A stretch of DNA of 64,000 nt from contig OOIN01000015.1 in assembly GCA_900323505.1 (NCBI GenBank), positions 434,001-498,000 of the forward strand, read 5' to 3'. Origin of the DNA: Ustilago trichophora. Taxonomy: Eukaryota; Basidiomycota; Ustilaginomycetes; Ustilaginales; Ustilaginaceae. Made by a program: the position numbers and the translations under genes. Below are positions 51,264 through 63,000 of this stretch, piece by piece (positions within the stretch are counted from its first letter, which is position 1; every line of letters starts with the position of its first letter). The notes under the pieces were generated by a model. It made no database searches. It had not been told where the DNA came from and saw only the letters and a program-made list of their open reading frames with translations.

Positions 51264-51921
51264 GGTCTAGCGCGTGTCTTGACAGCCACGGTCCCGTTGG
51301 TGGAGGGAAGGTATGAGCCGTTGCCTTGCCTTGCCTTGCCTTGCCTTGCCTTGCCTTGCCTTGCCTTGCTATGTCGTTTTGTGTCGACTGCTGATGATGA
51401 TGAAGAAGGTACTGTAACGAGAAAGCTTAGTGTCTTGGAAGAAGCGTTCGCCAAAAAAAGTCAAATTTGAGGTGGAGCAAAGAGGGTCCAACCGCCTGCA
51501 GCTTTTGTGTTTAATTTACTCTGTTCTTCCGGCCGACAATCGAGTCGCGTGGCTTCGTTTTTAACGCACAGTCCATCCGAGACACCAAAAGAGTTGCAGT
51601 TCAGGGGCACAACACACAAGACACACACAGACACACACATCTTCCAACCCAAGCCGCCAGGAAAGAAAAAAAAGAAGCTCAATTTCAGCCAGTTCCCATC
51701 GCCGAGCCGCAGCGTTGTGTTGGTGGTTGGTGGTTGGTGGTGGAGTGTAACTTCATACAGTATACCCAACCGACTTCGGCTCTTTGGAACGCGCTTTCAT
51801 CATCCTCGATCAACACTTTAGATCTTTCCCTTCACATCTTGCGCTGGGGTAAACAAAGGGGGACTCTTCGTCGATCTAGCCAGCCCTCCAACTGCATCCC
51901 ATTCGCAAAGCGCCTGTCACC
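51264..51921. other. Shared upstream region of divergent POP1 and VPS74
   Basis: About 660 bases. It holds the TTGCC repeat near the POP1 start, short CA-type repeats near 51610-51640, GGTTGGTGGT repeats near 51721, and a C/T-rich leader before VPS74. No gene is supported. Confidence 0.5.
51321..51369. repeat. TTGCC pentanucleotide tandem repeat in the POP1 leader
   Basis: Nine perfect TTGCC units plus a partial unit, 58 bases upstream of the POP1 ATG (minus strand, read there as GGCAA units). It probably lies in the POP1 5' UTR. Confidence 0.95.
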
Positions 51922-53324
51922 ATGGCTTCGACACAGACTAGCGGACTTCAGAGGCGACGTGGAGCAGGAGCCGCATCCTCATCTGCTGGTCCTAGCACCT
52001 CTGCAAGCCGCATCATCGACGACGACGACTTCACACCCTCTCGTACTGCTTCACCTGCTCCTGGAGGATCATCCACCCCGACCTCTTCCCGCATCCCGGG
52101 CAATGGCCCGCTCACATCCGCATACGGCTCTCGCTCAGCAGCCGGCTCAGTGACCACCTACGATGAGTCCACTGGCCACCGCGTCGCCTACGACCCACGG
52201 GATCTCAACGACGAGAAGGAAATGGGGGAAAACCCTCGCTTGACCCTCATGGAGGAAATCCTGCTTCTCGGCTTGAAGGACAGACAAGGCTATCTCTCGT
52301 TTTGGAACGACAACATCTCTTATACCCTCCGAGGCTGCATCCTCATCGAGTTGGCGCTGCGTCGAAGGATCGCAATTACCAAGGATCCAATGCGAAAACG
52401 TTATGGCTTGACGGAGAGGATGGTAGACGTTCTTGATGGCAAGATGACGGGTGAAGTGTTGCTGGATGAGGCGCTAAAGATGATGAAAGCCAGCGAGAGG
52501 ATGTCTGTCGCCCAATGGGTCGATCTTATGAGTGGTAAGTTACGATTCCCGACTACAGCGGAACAAGGCGTACCGATCACAGGCTGACTCGGTCATTTCT
52601 TTGGAATCGATGTATCGCAGGCGAGACATGGAACGTGATGAAAATCGGCTACCAACTCAAGCAAGTTCGCGAGCGTCTCGCAAAAGGCCTCGTAGACAAG
52701 GGCATTCTGCGTACCGAAAAGCGCAACTTTCTCCTCTTTGACATGGCCACGCATCCGCTCAACGATACCAGCTGCAAAGATGCCGTCTTGCGGCGAGTGC
52801 TCACCCTTCTCACTTCCACCTCTCCCACCGTCCACGCCAACACTTTTTACAAAGAGGACTCGTCGTCAGCGGGGCGACCTGTTGCTCTACGAGTCACGCG
52901 TGCGCTCTGCCTTCTCTGCTGCTCGTTCTCTGCAAATGTGCTGGAAAACGCGCTCAACCATCTCTCGTACGAAGCACGCGAATCGGCGTTCCAAAAGGCA
53001 GACGACATTCTGGAAGAGTTTTCAAATTGGCCCATGGCTCCCAGTTCGGGTTTAGCCGGCGGAGGAGTTGGTGGTGGATCAGGTGCGGCAGGAGGAGTGG
53101 TAACTTCGATCTCGTCCAACGGGCCCAAGTCCAAGACGGGGGCAAGGATTGGTGAAGGGTCGATGCTGAACGAGAGGGCGTTTGATGAGGGCAATGTGGG
53201 AGCGAGCGTGCAAGAGTTGGCAAAGGCGTTGCAGAAGGAGTTGGAACAGGAAGGAGATGGATTCATGTTTGAATGCATTGCTGCTGTTTTGAACGTGTTG
53301 AGTCGGATGGATTCGCTCTTGTAG
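51922..53324 (+). CDS. VPS74: VPS74/GOLPH3 Golgi PI4P-binding protein, two exons
   Basis: Exon 1 is 51922-52534, donor GTAAGT inside a Gly codon; intron 52535-52620 (86 bases) ending TATCGCAG; exon 2 is 52621-53324. The product is 438 residues. The N-terminus has an Arg cluster (LQRRRG), like the yeast Vps74 segment that binds COPI. The GPP34 domain starts near 100 (LTLMEEILLLGLKDRQGYL, SFWNDNISYTLRG, ELALRRRI), continues across the intron (GETWNVMKIGYQLKQVRERL, DKGILRTEKRNFLLFDMATHP) and ends in FECIAAVLNVLSRMDSLL. A Gly/Ser-rich insert of about 50 residues near 380 makes it longer than yeast Vps74 (345). Family role: retains glycosyltransferases in the Golgi through PI4P and COPI. Confidence 0.94.
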
Positions 53325-53537
53325 CCGTGTGTTGCACCTAGGCATACTTTGATATCTAGACGACGTCTTTTTTACAGGTTCATCCTCGTCACATGGTGCG
53401 GTTGTGTTCAAGTCTGGACTGCAAGTCATCAAAGCCTTTTGTGAGCGTCATGATATTGCTGAATAATACAAAAGGGTGAATCGACACAACAGAACGAGGT
53501 AGCCAAAAAAAAAAAAAAAGAGTTGCCCGTCTGGTCA

Positions 53538-55115
53538 TCAAACCGACATCATATCATCATCATCATCCACAGGTTCCTCCAACATCTCACCTCTAGCCGT
53601 AGCCGTCAATAGCTCCCTTCTAACCTCTGGTGAGATACCTTCGTGCTTTTGAACCCTCAAAAGATCCAAGAGGGCGGATTTCTGATCTGGAGTCAAATCC
53701 TGCTTATACCTCTGGGCAAAGACGAGCATACTCTGATGCCACAATACTGGCATCCTACGTTCACGGGTGATCTTGTCCAATTCGACGCCAGAGTTGGGTT
53801 CTGCAAAACGGAGGTAGTGGAAGACGAGACTGTCTACGACCTTGTAAGGCAAAGCGTACTTCTTATCCAACAGCACTCGGATAAAAAGGGATGTAGGACC
53901 GGAATATTCCATCTCTGCAAGACGCAGCAATGCAGCAGCCGAGTGAAGGACGGGAATCGAAACTTTGGCCAAAACGGAAGAAACAATGGCAGCTTCCTTG
54001 AGGGTGAGGGTGCCAGATTCGCACATGGGGAAGAGGAAACCTTTGAAAAAGGCGGCAGGTTTGTAGATGGCCTTTTTCATGGCTTCATAGGTTTGATACG
54101 AGACCTTGCCATCGTCCTGAATTTCGTCGCGAACTTTGTCGAGCAGGACGAGTTCGTAGAAGCGTTGCATCTGGTCGGCTTTCATGGTCGAAACAAAGAT
54201 TCGGACGGCGGCAAGGGTGGCGTGGGGAGTCCAGGATGCTGGATCGGTGATGTAGAGGATCGACTCCCACGCGGGTAAAGAGGGGACGATTTTGAAAGCC
54301 TTGGGAAGGGGACCAGACTTGTAGCGCGAGAGAAGCTCGCCAACTTTACGATAGACTTCAATGACTTTGGGGTTGATACCGGGGGGCATGCGTCGCTCTT
54401 CGAGTTCTTGCTGGGATGGACCATCGCCGGCAGCTTCGGCAGCTTCGATCTTTTCCATGATCAGATCGGCAAGAGTCTTGTTTCCTCGTCCACCAAATGG
54501 AGCACCACCCATGGCGGCGTCGTGATCGGCTTGATCGTCTCCAGCGTGTTCAGCCTCGAACTTGTCGAGAAGTGCGCGATCTGAAGGATCAATTTCCAAG
54601 TTGGCATCGTACGAGTTCCAACCATTTGCACCCATCTCGGCTTCGTCATCATCCAACTCTCCCAGATCATCCAAATCCGCCTGCTCCTCGTCATCCGAGT
54701 CATCCGGCATCGCCGCCGCCGCGGTAGAGTCTCTGGTTGCATCTGTGGAACCCTCTCCAGTTGTTGCAGAGGAAGGATTCTTCAACTCAAATTCCTCGCG
54801 TTCGATCTCCTCCTGCTGCTGCCGCGCAAGACGCAGAATGTTACGGGAGAGTTTGGGGTCGATGTACTTTTTCTCTTTGTTTCCACCCGACTTGCCACCG
54901 AGGACCATGCCTTGCGGGGCAGCGTACTGCTTTTGGTCCTCTTCGTCATCGGAAGCGGATTGGGGCTTGGCTTTGGATTTCTTGGATCGTCGGCCGGGGG
55001 CAGAGACAAGACCGAATTTGGTGGTGAGCTGATCTTGTTGAAGTTGCTGTGGGAGAGGGTTGTGTCGCTGAGAGCCGCTTTTGCTGGCCAGCTTGGCGGT
55101 GGGGATACGAGGCAT
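53538..55115 (-). CDS. ENP1: Bystin/ENP1, 40S ribosome biogenesis factor
   Basis: A 525-residue single-exon protein starting MPRIPTAKLASKSGSQRHNP, the usual Enp1 start. The N-terminal half is basic then acidic (DDSDDEEQADLDDLGELDDD). The bystin domain fills the C-terminal 300 residues: INPKVIEVYRKVGELLSRY, SGPLPKAFKIVPSLPAWE, TDPASWTPHATLAAVRIF, KPAAFFKGFLFPMCESGT, LLDKKYALPYKVVDSLVFH. Family role: part of the 90S and pre-40S particles, needed for 20S pre-rRNA maturation and export. It is convergent with VPS74 (213 bases) and divergent from TUP1. Confidence 0.96.
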   Translation of the reverse strand: MPRIPTAKLASKSGSQRHNPLPQQLQQDQLTTKFGLVSAPGRRSKKSKAKPQSASDDEEDQKQYAAPQGMVLGGKSGGNKEKKYIDPKLSRNILRLARQQQEEIEREEFELKNPSSATTGEGSTDATRDSTAAAAMPDDSDDEEQADLDDLGELDDDEAEMGANGWNSYDANLEIDPSDRALLDKFEAEHAGDDQADHDAAMGGAPFGGRGNKTLADLIMEKIEAAEAAGDGPSQQELEERRMPPGINPKVIEVYRKVGELLSRYKSGPLPKAFKIVPSLPAWESILYITDPASWTPHATLAAVRIFVSTMKADQMQRFYELVLLDKVRDEIQDDGKVSYQTYEAMKKAIYKPAAFFKGFLFPMCESGTLTLKEAAIVSSVLAKVSIPVLHSAAALLRLAEMEYSGPTSLFIRVLLDKKYALPYKVVDSLVFHYLRFAEPNSGVELDKITRERRMPVLWHQSMLVFAQRYKQDLTPDQKSALLDLLRVQKHEGISPEVRRELLTATARGEMLEEPVDDDDDMMSV

Positions 55116-55945
55116 GGCGGGCGACGAAAGCTGCTGCTATCGGGTTCGAAAGTGTTCCCTTGAGGAGGTCGGAGGGTAGGACTTGACTGTGATGCTGTAT
55201 GTGTGCGTGTGTGTGTATGTAAGTTGTATGGGTGTCGCAGCCCCAGAGCCTTGTTGTTGTAGAGGGATAGAGATGGACGAGGAGGAAGAAGTGTGTGGGG
55301 AGGGGAGGCTTCAAGAAGGAGGACTCTCTCCACAGGCTGCGTAGCAACAAAGGAAGGAAAATTCTCAAATTTTGCAAAGCACGCATTCCAACACCATTTG
55401 AAGCGAAAAAAATCGCTGCGTGGGTCTTCCGAGAGCCGAGTTGTCGAAATTCAGAGCTGCAATTGTTAGTTTGAATGCAGTTCAACATCTTCACAGCTTT
55501 AATCAAGTGTATCGGTCGTGATTACAGTAGACGATTGCTGTGAAGTAAGATTGGGAGAAGAAGCTCACAGTGAGCCCAAGCTTCGTCGATCTGCGAGGGA
55601 TCGGGATCGAGTTGTCCATGCGGTGGCACTGTGGCCGCGGGGACATATGAAAACGGGTGCAAGCAAAGCTAAGCACAGCAAAGCAGCAAAGCAGCACAAG
55701 CATCAGGACAACAACGCTAACCGCATTTTGCAAAAGCGCAAACAAGAGTCTAAGCTGAACTATATAGTATTACAGTAAACTCTTGCAAGTGAAAAAGCCC
55801 CGTCCTCCTCCTCCCCCCACACATGGATTGCTGTACAGGTTTCACTCGCCGTTGCTCGCCATCGCCCACCGTGCTGACCGTGCGTGGATTGATTGATTGG
55901 CTGGCGGGTTGGCTCGTTGGATTTCTTAAATTTGCGCTTGCAGTG

Positions 55946-55980
<35 letters not shown>
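55946..55980. repeat. Compound TC/TG microsatellite
   Basis: About 13 TC units followed directly by five TG units. Confidence 0.9.
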
Positions 55981-56577
55981 CAAAAGAGCCACCACGCGCG
56001 AGATCAAGCAATTTTGTCTAAATATTTCCATCTTTTTCTTTCACCGCCGCCAATCCGCCGTTTCCGATAGCTTTGCCAACTCCGGGCGCATGTTGGCAGC
56101 ACAGCACAGCAACCAACGAAGAAGCCAAAAAAGAAGGCCGGTCACACACACACGGCGCGCGCTGTTTCCAGCTTCCAGCTTCCACGAGACCAGCTTTTCT
56201 ACTTTTTTTTTTTTTTTTTTTTTTTGGTACCCTTCAACCTTTCCTGCGCTGCCTGCCCCTGACACGACACGACGCTCTGACTCTTGGTGAACAAAATCAA
56301 TTTTCAGTTTTGCGCTGTGTCGCTGTGCTGTACAATTGCAGCTGTGTCGTTTTATATTTTTATATTTTAATTGTTTTCTCCTCCATCCGTCTACACACGG
56401 TAGACAGAGAAAAGGAAAAAGGGACTTTGCCGAACGTCGTGAGTCTGGAAGCCCATTTTCGGAGACGAATCCGGTTCCACCTTTGTCGTTTGGCTCTCTT
56501 CTCTGTGTCTGTCTGTGCAAGCGATCTGATCGCATCGCATTTGCATCTCACATCCGCAAAGCTCGCCCATTCCTCTC

Positions 56578-56581
<4 letters not shown>

Positions 56582-56620
<39 letters not shown>
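56582..56620. repeat. CT microsatellite in the TUP1 upstream region
   Basis: About 19 uninterrupted TC units followed by CCCTCTGCCC; 530 bases upstream of the TUP1 ATG. Confidence 0.9.
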
Positions 56621-56625
<5 letters not shown>

Positions 56626-57151
56626 TGCCCTTTTTCCTTTCTTCCACATCCGCGTCCATACACCATCATCTTCAACGATATCTTCCTCCTCCTCCTCTTC
56701 TCCTTCTTCTTCGCTCCTCTTCCACCCGCTAACTTTGGGCTCGTCGTTGTTCGGGCTGCAACACACTCGCACCTTGTTTTATTTTTGGGGAGGCCGTGTC
56801 GCGTGTGTCTGCTCCACCTGCTCCCAACACCAATCCACCACGACGACAACGTGCCATCCACCATCCTAAACCTAACACATACCACATTCGAAAGCTGCAA
56901 TAGCGACCCATACCTCTACAGCTCATATCCAAACCACATTTTCATCCCAACGTCGCTGCTTCATCCCACAATCCAATCGCCGCGACCCCTTTTCTCGCAG
57001 CTCTCTTCGGCTCCAACTCACGCATCCGCCTCGTTCAACGTCTCCCTCCATCTATCTGCACATAGCATCAGCTCTTGCTCGACGTTCCCCTCCAACCAGA
57101 ACAAGAATCGTTTGATCCGTGCTTTCTCCGCTGTTTCTTCCCCTCACCACT

Positions 57152-59568
57152 ATGTACAATCATCGCTCCATCGTACCTTCCGCCGGCTCTCAAGGGCCTC
57201 CCTCTGGTCCACCTCCCCCTGGCGGGCCAGGTGGTGCTGGCCCTTCCCAGGCAGCCGCCGCCGCCGCAGCAGCAGCAGCACAGCAGGGACCTCACCCTGG
57301 TGCACCCGTAGCCGGCGGTCCTGGTGGCCCTGCTCCGGCTGGTCCCCCTGGCGCTGCAGCTGGTCCTCCCGGCGCCGCTCCTCCTGCTGGTGCCCCACAC
57401 ACCAGCTCCGCCAGACTCGCCGACCTTCTCGACTTTGTTCGACATGAATTCGACCTGCTCGGAAACGACACTGCCCAGTTCAAGGCGCAACGCGATGAGA
57501 TGGAACACCGAGGTACGTAGCCCAGTCTTAGCACAACAACACCACCAATCAAATAGCATCTTAAACTAGTGTCAGTCACTGACCCTTCTTTGCTCATCTT
57601 CACCCATTCCATTCAACTTCCACAGTCACGCAGCAAGTCAGCGAAGTCACCATGATGCAAACTCACTTTTACGAGCTCGAGAAGCGTCACACTTCAATCA
57701 TTCAACAGTAAGTGCATCAGCGTCAATTTGCCTCTTCTTCCCCTTTGCTCCAGTCCTGCTCACTTTCTCCTCCATGTGGCAACATCTCCAGGTACGAAGA
57801 AGAAGTCAAACGCCTCCGCAACATCCTCGAATCAAGAGGCCTCTCTGCCGAGCACGGCGCCGCTCCTGCATCCGGTCCCATGAGCGGTCCACCTCACCTC
57901 CCTGCATCCGGTGCTTCCGGTCCATTGCCCATCGCTTCCGCTGGTGGGCCACCTCCTCATGGTGGTCCCGGTGGTCCTGGCTCGGCCGGCATGTTGGGTC
58001 CCAACGGCAACGGTGCTGCAGGCGGCCCCGGTTCCGAGTATGGACGCGGGCCCAACGGCTTTGACCGTGAACGCGAACCTGCTCGTGGTCCCACCCCTAG
58101 CGGCAAGGATGCCAAACGTATGCGCGTCGACGGTCCTCCATCTCACTACAGCGGTCCACCTAGCCCCGGCCCCGAACGAGAGCGCGACTGGATCAAGAAG
58201 GAGGAGCGCGATCGAGCGCCTCGCGATGACAAATGGGACAGGGATCAGCGTGGCGTTGGCGGAGGTCCTCCTCTGGGTCCTGGGCCCGCTCAATCGCCGC
58301 ACGGCGCACCACCTCTGCCACCGCCCAACTCGTACAACCGTGACATGCAGCATCGCGATGCCAGGGAACGCGAGCGTGCCTCTGCCGCCGCCGCCTCCTC
58401 GGGTGCCGGCGAACGTCCCGGTGAAGCGCCAACCGGCGCCGACTCTCCCACCGCCGCCGCAGCCGCCGCAGGCAACGTCTCGCTTGCAAGCCTCTCCGAC
58501 ATGGACCCAGACGAAATCCCCAAGGAACTCAAAAAGGAAGGTCCCGATTGGCTTGCCATCTTCAACCCCAAGGTCAAACGCACCCTCGACGTCAACCTGG
58601 TCCATACCTTCCTGCACGAATCCGTCGTCTGCTGTGTCCGTTTCTCCCTGGACGGCAAGTACCTCGCTACGGGCTGCAACAAGTCTGCCCAGATCTTTGA
58701 CACCAAGACGGGCGTCAAGACGTGCGTGCTCACTGACCAGTCGGCCAACTCGAAGGGCGATCTCTACATCCGCAGTGTCTGTTTCAGCCCGGATGGAAAG
58801 TGTCTGGCAACGGGTGCCGAGGATAGGCAGATTAGGATCTGGGATATCGCCAAGAAGAAGGTCAAGCATCTCTTTTCGGGTCACAAGCAAGAGATTTACT
58901 CGTTGGACTACTCCAAGGATGGTAGGATCATTGCGAGTGGATCGGGCGATAAGACGGTGAGAATTTGGGATGTAGAGAATGGTCAGCTGCTGCATACGCT
59001 CTACACTTCGCCTGGGTTGGAACATGGACCTTCGGAAGCTGGTGTAACCTCGGTCAGCATTTCGTCGGATAATCGACTTGTAGCAGCTGGAGCGCTCGAT
59101 ACCTTGGTACGGATTTGGGATGCTCAAACGGGCAAGCAATTGGAACGGCTCAAGAGTCACAAGGACTCGATCTACTCTGTCTCCTTTGCCCCCGATGGCA
59201 AGTCTCTCATTTCCGGATCTCTGGATAAGACGCTCAAGCTTTGGGATTTGACCGGAACGGCAAAGGCAGTTCAAGAGAATCGCGCAGAGGAAAAGGGAGG
59301 TCATGCAAACTGCGCAACGACTTTTGTCGGACACAAGGACTACGTACTTTCAGTTTCTTGCTCTCCAGATGGTCAGTGGGTTGCAAGTGGAAGCAAAGAT
59401 AGAGGCGTACAGTTTTGGGATCCCAAGACGGCACAGGCTCAATTTGTTTTGCAGGGGCATAAGAATTCGGTCATTGCCATCAACTTGAGTCCTGCTGGGG
59501 GATTGTTGGCGACGGGAAGCGGCGATTTTAACGCTAGGATCTGGAGCTACGATCGCATCCCTAACTGA
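57152..59568 (+). CDS. TUP1: Transcriptional corepressor TUP1, three exons
   Basis: Exon 1 is 57152-57512 (MYNHRSIVPSAGSQ), donor GTACGT; intron 57513-57625; exon 2 is 57626-57707; intron 57708-57791; exon 3 is 57792-59568. Phases fit and give 739 residues. Residues about 88-165 form the Tup1 N-terminal helical tetramerisation region that binds Ssn6/Cyc8 (ARLADLLDFVRHEFD, VTQQVSEVTMMQTHFYELE, YEEEVKRLRNILESRG). A Pro/Gly/Arg-rich linker follows, then KEGPDWLAIFNPKVKRTLDV, and seven WD40 repeats (about 417-739). An Ala run and Pro/Gly/Ala-rich stretch precede the helix. Family role: general repressor with Cyc8; in smuts Tup1 has been reported to affect dimorphism and virulence. A frame call starting at 57712 misses the N-terminus. 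Confidence 0.96.
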
Positions 59569-60002
59569 AAAAAAAAAAAACCCCAAAAAGCATCAAAGGC
59601 GCTTGCCTTTCGTTTCACTCTTCCACACCCACACCTTTGACGAGGATGATGGAGATTTTGTAAACCCTCCCTTTCCATTTGACGAGTTGTTTCTGCTGTT
59701 CTTTTTTGTTCTCTTATTTTTTTTTTTTGATACTCTCACCTCTGTAATCTGATGAAATCTTGTTGTGAATCCTCTTTCGTGTTGGTTTTTGGTGCCAAGA
59801 TTTGTGCTCAACAACACTCTATGCCACCTCTCCGCATCGAATCACCACAGCCAGCACATTCAGCTAAACGAGAAAAACACGAAACCATGTGCATTGTCCC
59901 TATCAACAAAAGACCGAACAAACAAACGGGCAAAAAACACAAAACAAGCCAAAAGACGAAACATCATCATCATCGTTCTTCCAGGTTTGGAATCCAAGTT
60001 GG
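59569..60002. other. Intergenic region between convergent TUP1 and SAM-domain genes
   Basis: About 430 bases of 3' flanks with A and T runs (59568-59580 and 59718-59728). No gene is supported. Confidence 0.5.
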
Positions 60003-63000
60003 CTAGTGTCGAGTCAAACTTTTGCCCAAAACCTCGCGTACGAGAACAAATCCTACTCCAGCACCCAATCCCAACATGTATGCTGGGATTGCACCTATGC
60101 TAAGCAGATGTTTCTCCTGCTCCGATTCGGGACGTCCAAGAAGAGCATATAGGCTCATTTCTTCCTCGATCTCTCCGCCTTCTACCCGAGAAGACGACGT
60201 GGACGAGCAAGTGGCAGCTTGACCATAGTATGGATTCAGAGACGAAAGATAGCTAGCCCAGGATGTAGGATTGAGGTAAGAGCGCCATCCACCTCCTCCA
60301 GATTTTGGTTGCTGAACAAGACCAGGTGGACTGTCTTCCAGCGTGAGCTGTTCTACCGAGCCAGACTCTGAGGTCTTGTCGCACGTCGGTTCAACAACAG
60401 CAGCAGTGGTGGAGGTTGTAGCGGTGGCAGCCAAAATCTCTTCCAAAATCACATCACCTTCGCTAACCACCTCTTGTCCCTCCTTCCCTTCCTGAATGTC
60501 ACCGTCCAACCCGCCAAACATCCCCCGCAACCCAGCACCTGACCCAACAGATCCAACACTGCTGCCACTCTTGCAATGGACCCGTGCATCAGCAGCCTCC
60601 AACTGAGCCTCCAAATCGCCCATCCTTCTCGCCAGGCTTTCAAACCTCTTCCGATCGACCAGAACCATACTGCGCTTCTTGATGCTTCCCGTACCTGAAG
60701 GATGAGGTTCGAGGACTGTTAGGGGTACGAGGAGTTTTGAGGATGTGGTCGAGTCGTCTTCAGCAGTGGCGGCGGCAGTTGTGGCGGCGGGTTGGGACAG
60801 GGGAACGGGAAGGGGCTCGGTGGTGGTGTGAGATGGGATGATTTCGTACGTGTCGAGATCGGAGGCGGTTGGAGAGTGTGATACTTCGGCAGAGGCCGAT
60901 TCGTCGCTTGGAGCAGCAGGAGGGGTGGGAATTTCGAGCTGGTCGTTGGGAACAGATTCGGTTGGAGCAGCGTTGTCAATGGCGAGCTCAACGAGCTCGG
61001 TTGGTGTGGCTGGTTCGGGCACGGCGATGACGTTGGGGTTGGCGACAGTGGAGTCCTCGGAGGCGGAAAGGGTTTCTTCCGTCGACTCGGATGTTGCTGC
61101 GGCTTCATCCTCGATGGAAACATCTGAGACGATTGCCAGCTCAGGCTCGGCAGTGGGCTCTGCAACGCGTTCCGACTCATCTTTTTTGGGAGGAGCTTCG
61201 ACAGAGACTGTTGCCTCGCCAGCTTCGACAGCTGATGGAGCTTCAACCTCTTCGGTCGAGCGTTCCTCCACAGCCTCGGCCTCAACCTCCTCCACCGCAG
61301 TCTCATCGGTGACGACGGCATCAACCACCTCCTCAGCAGCAGGCGCACCCACCTCAACTCCTTCATTGAACAGCTTGGACAGCCTCGACTCGACACTCGC
61401 CCTACGCCCCAATCCATCCTCGTCCTCACCCTCGACTTTTGACAGCACCGTCTCCTCATACCTCGCCAGCGGCGTCTCCACCTCTTGTTCTTTCTCCTTC
61501 TCCATCTCATCCATCCTCGCACAAACAGCTTCGGCCTCAGCCTCACTCGCCACCCGATCCAACCCCCTCTTCCTGCCAAACCCAACCGGTGCATCAAAGA
61601 CGCTATTCAGACTCTTCCTGCTAGAGCTGCGACCCAACGTTCCACCCCATCCTTCTTCGTCTGCGCTGGTAGCAGCAGCAGCACTTGGGGCGGAAAATTG
61701 TTGGCGCAGCATGGTTGCACCTGGCAAGGAGGCAAAGAGCTCAGAATCGGGATTGTGAAGGAGCGAGAGGACGGCTTTGCCGCGTTTGCTGCCAAAAGTG
61801 GCTTTGCGGCCCACAGTGCGACGGATCGAATTGGTGCGCGAAGCAGAGGCGGATGAGGGAGGCGGGTTGAAGATGTACTCGTCCTCTTGCTGTGCCGTTT
61901 CAACTGGTGCGGTGGGAGAGGTTTCGAAACTGGGAATCGGCGGAGCAATGTCCTGCGCCTTTTCTTCAGCAGATCGCAGTCGTGCGGTTCCAAAATCAGG
62001 CTCGGCCACGCTGAGATCCTCCTGACTGGTCGAACACGAGAGCTCGACGAGCTCGCGCGAGCTCTCGGTTCTGGTATGAAAGCCGTTCTCGTTCAATGCG
62101 GCCAGTTCGTCGTCGGTGTATAGCGATGCGCGGTAGGGTCTGCCAGGACGCAAGATGGATGCGGTGGTGTGTGAGCGAGTAAGCTGGCTCTTTGGACTGT
62201 CTTGTGCGTGTTGGACGGGGAGCTCCTCATCGGCCATGATGGCGCGAATCAGCTCTTCGTCCAGTACACCGTATCTCGGTTTGTGTTCTGACTCCTCGAG
62301 ATCATCGGCATAGTCTACTTCGCTTTCAGTGCCGCTGCATTCGGAAACGGAACTCTCGCCTTCCTCCATCGAAGTGCTATCCACCGAGCCGTGGCGGGTG
62401 AGCGTCGGCATCTGCATCACTTCGTCGGCGCTCTCCCCCGCCGAGGCATCACGAGTCCTGTCCTTGGTATCGCTAGCCAATGCCCTACCAACGGCATCGG
62501 TATCTTGCAGATCGGCAATCCCGAGTTCGGCGGCAAGATCGTTGGCCTCTTGTTCCGAAAGGCTCGCGAGTAGCGCCTCGATATCCTCCTTGTTGGGCTC
62601 AGCCGAGCTCTCGAGCCAAGGGAAATCGGCGGTGGATCGACGAGGGCGCAGCGGGCGACGAAGGGAAAGTTTCTTCTGCTCTGCCTCGGAGAGGATGTGC
62701 TGGGCTTGCTCCTTGACATAGCCCTGGCCGTAGATGGCGTCGATAGGAACGGTGGACAAGGGAATATTGTTCTTGTCAGGTGAAGTTTGAAAGGCTTGGA
62801 TCATTCCTCGAACCTTGCGGCTGTCTCGCATGCGTTTCAAGGTGAGCTTGCTGGTAGTCTTGCTGTTGCTTCGGACGATGCCGTCGTTCAGCTCGTCCTC
62901 TTGGCCAAGATCTTCCTCGTCGGCTTCTTCCCGTTCCAAATCCTGCGCCGACTTTGGCCAGCGGAGTGAACCCGACTCGTAACCCCAAATTCTACCCCTC

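Larger units (their letters stand above)
55116..57151. other. Long shared upstream region of divergent ENP1 and TUP1
   Basis: About 2 kb without a supported gene, mostly the TUP1 side. It contains a TC/TG microsatellite (55946-55980), a 23-base T run (56203-56225), a CT microsatellite (56582-56620) and a C/T- and CA-rich stretch up to the TUP1 ATG, consistent with a long TUP1 leader. Several short upstream ATGs occur in the last 600 bases. Confidence 0.55.

Noticed and set aside
57832..59334. 500-codon minus-strand frame over TUP1
   Set aside because: It is antisense to the WD40 repeats and has no domain of its own.
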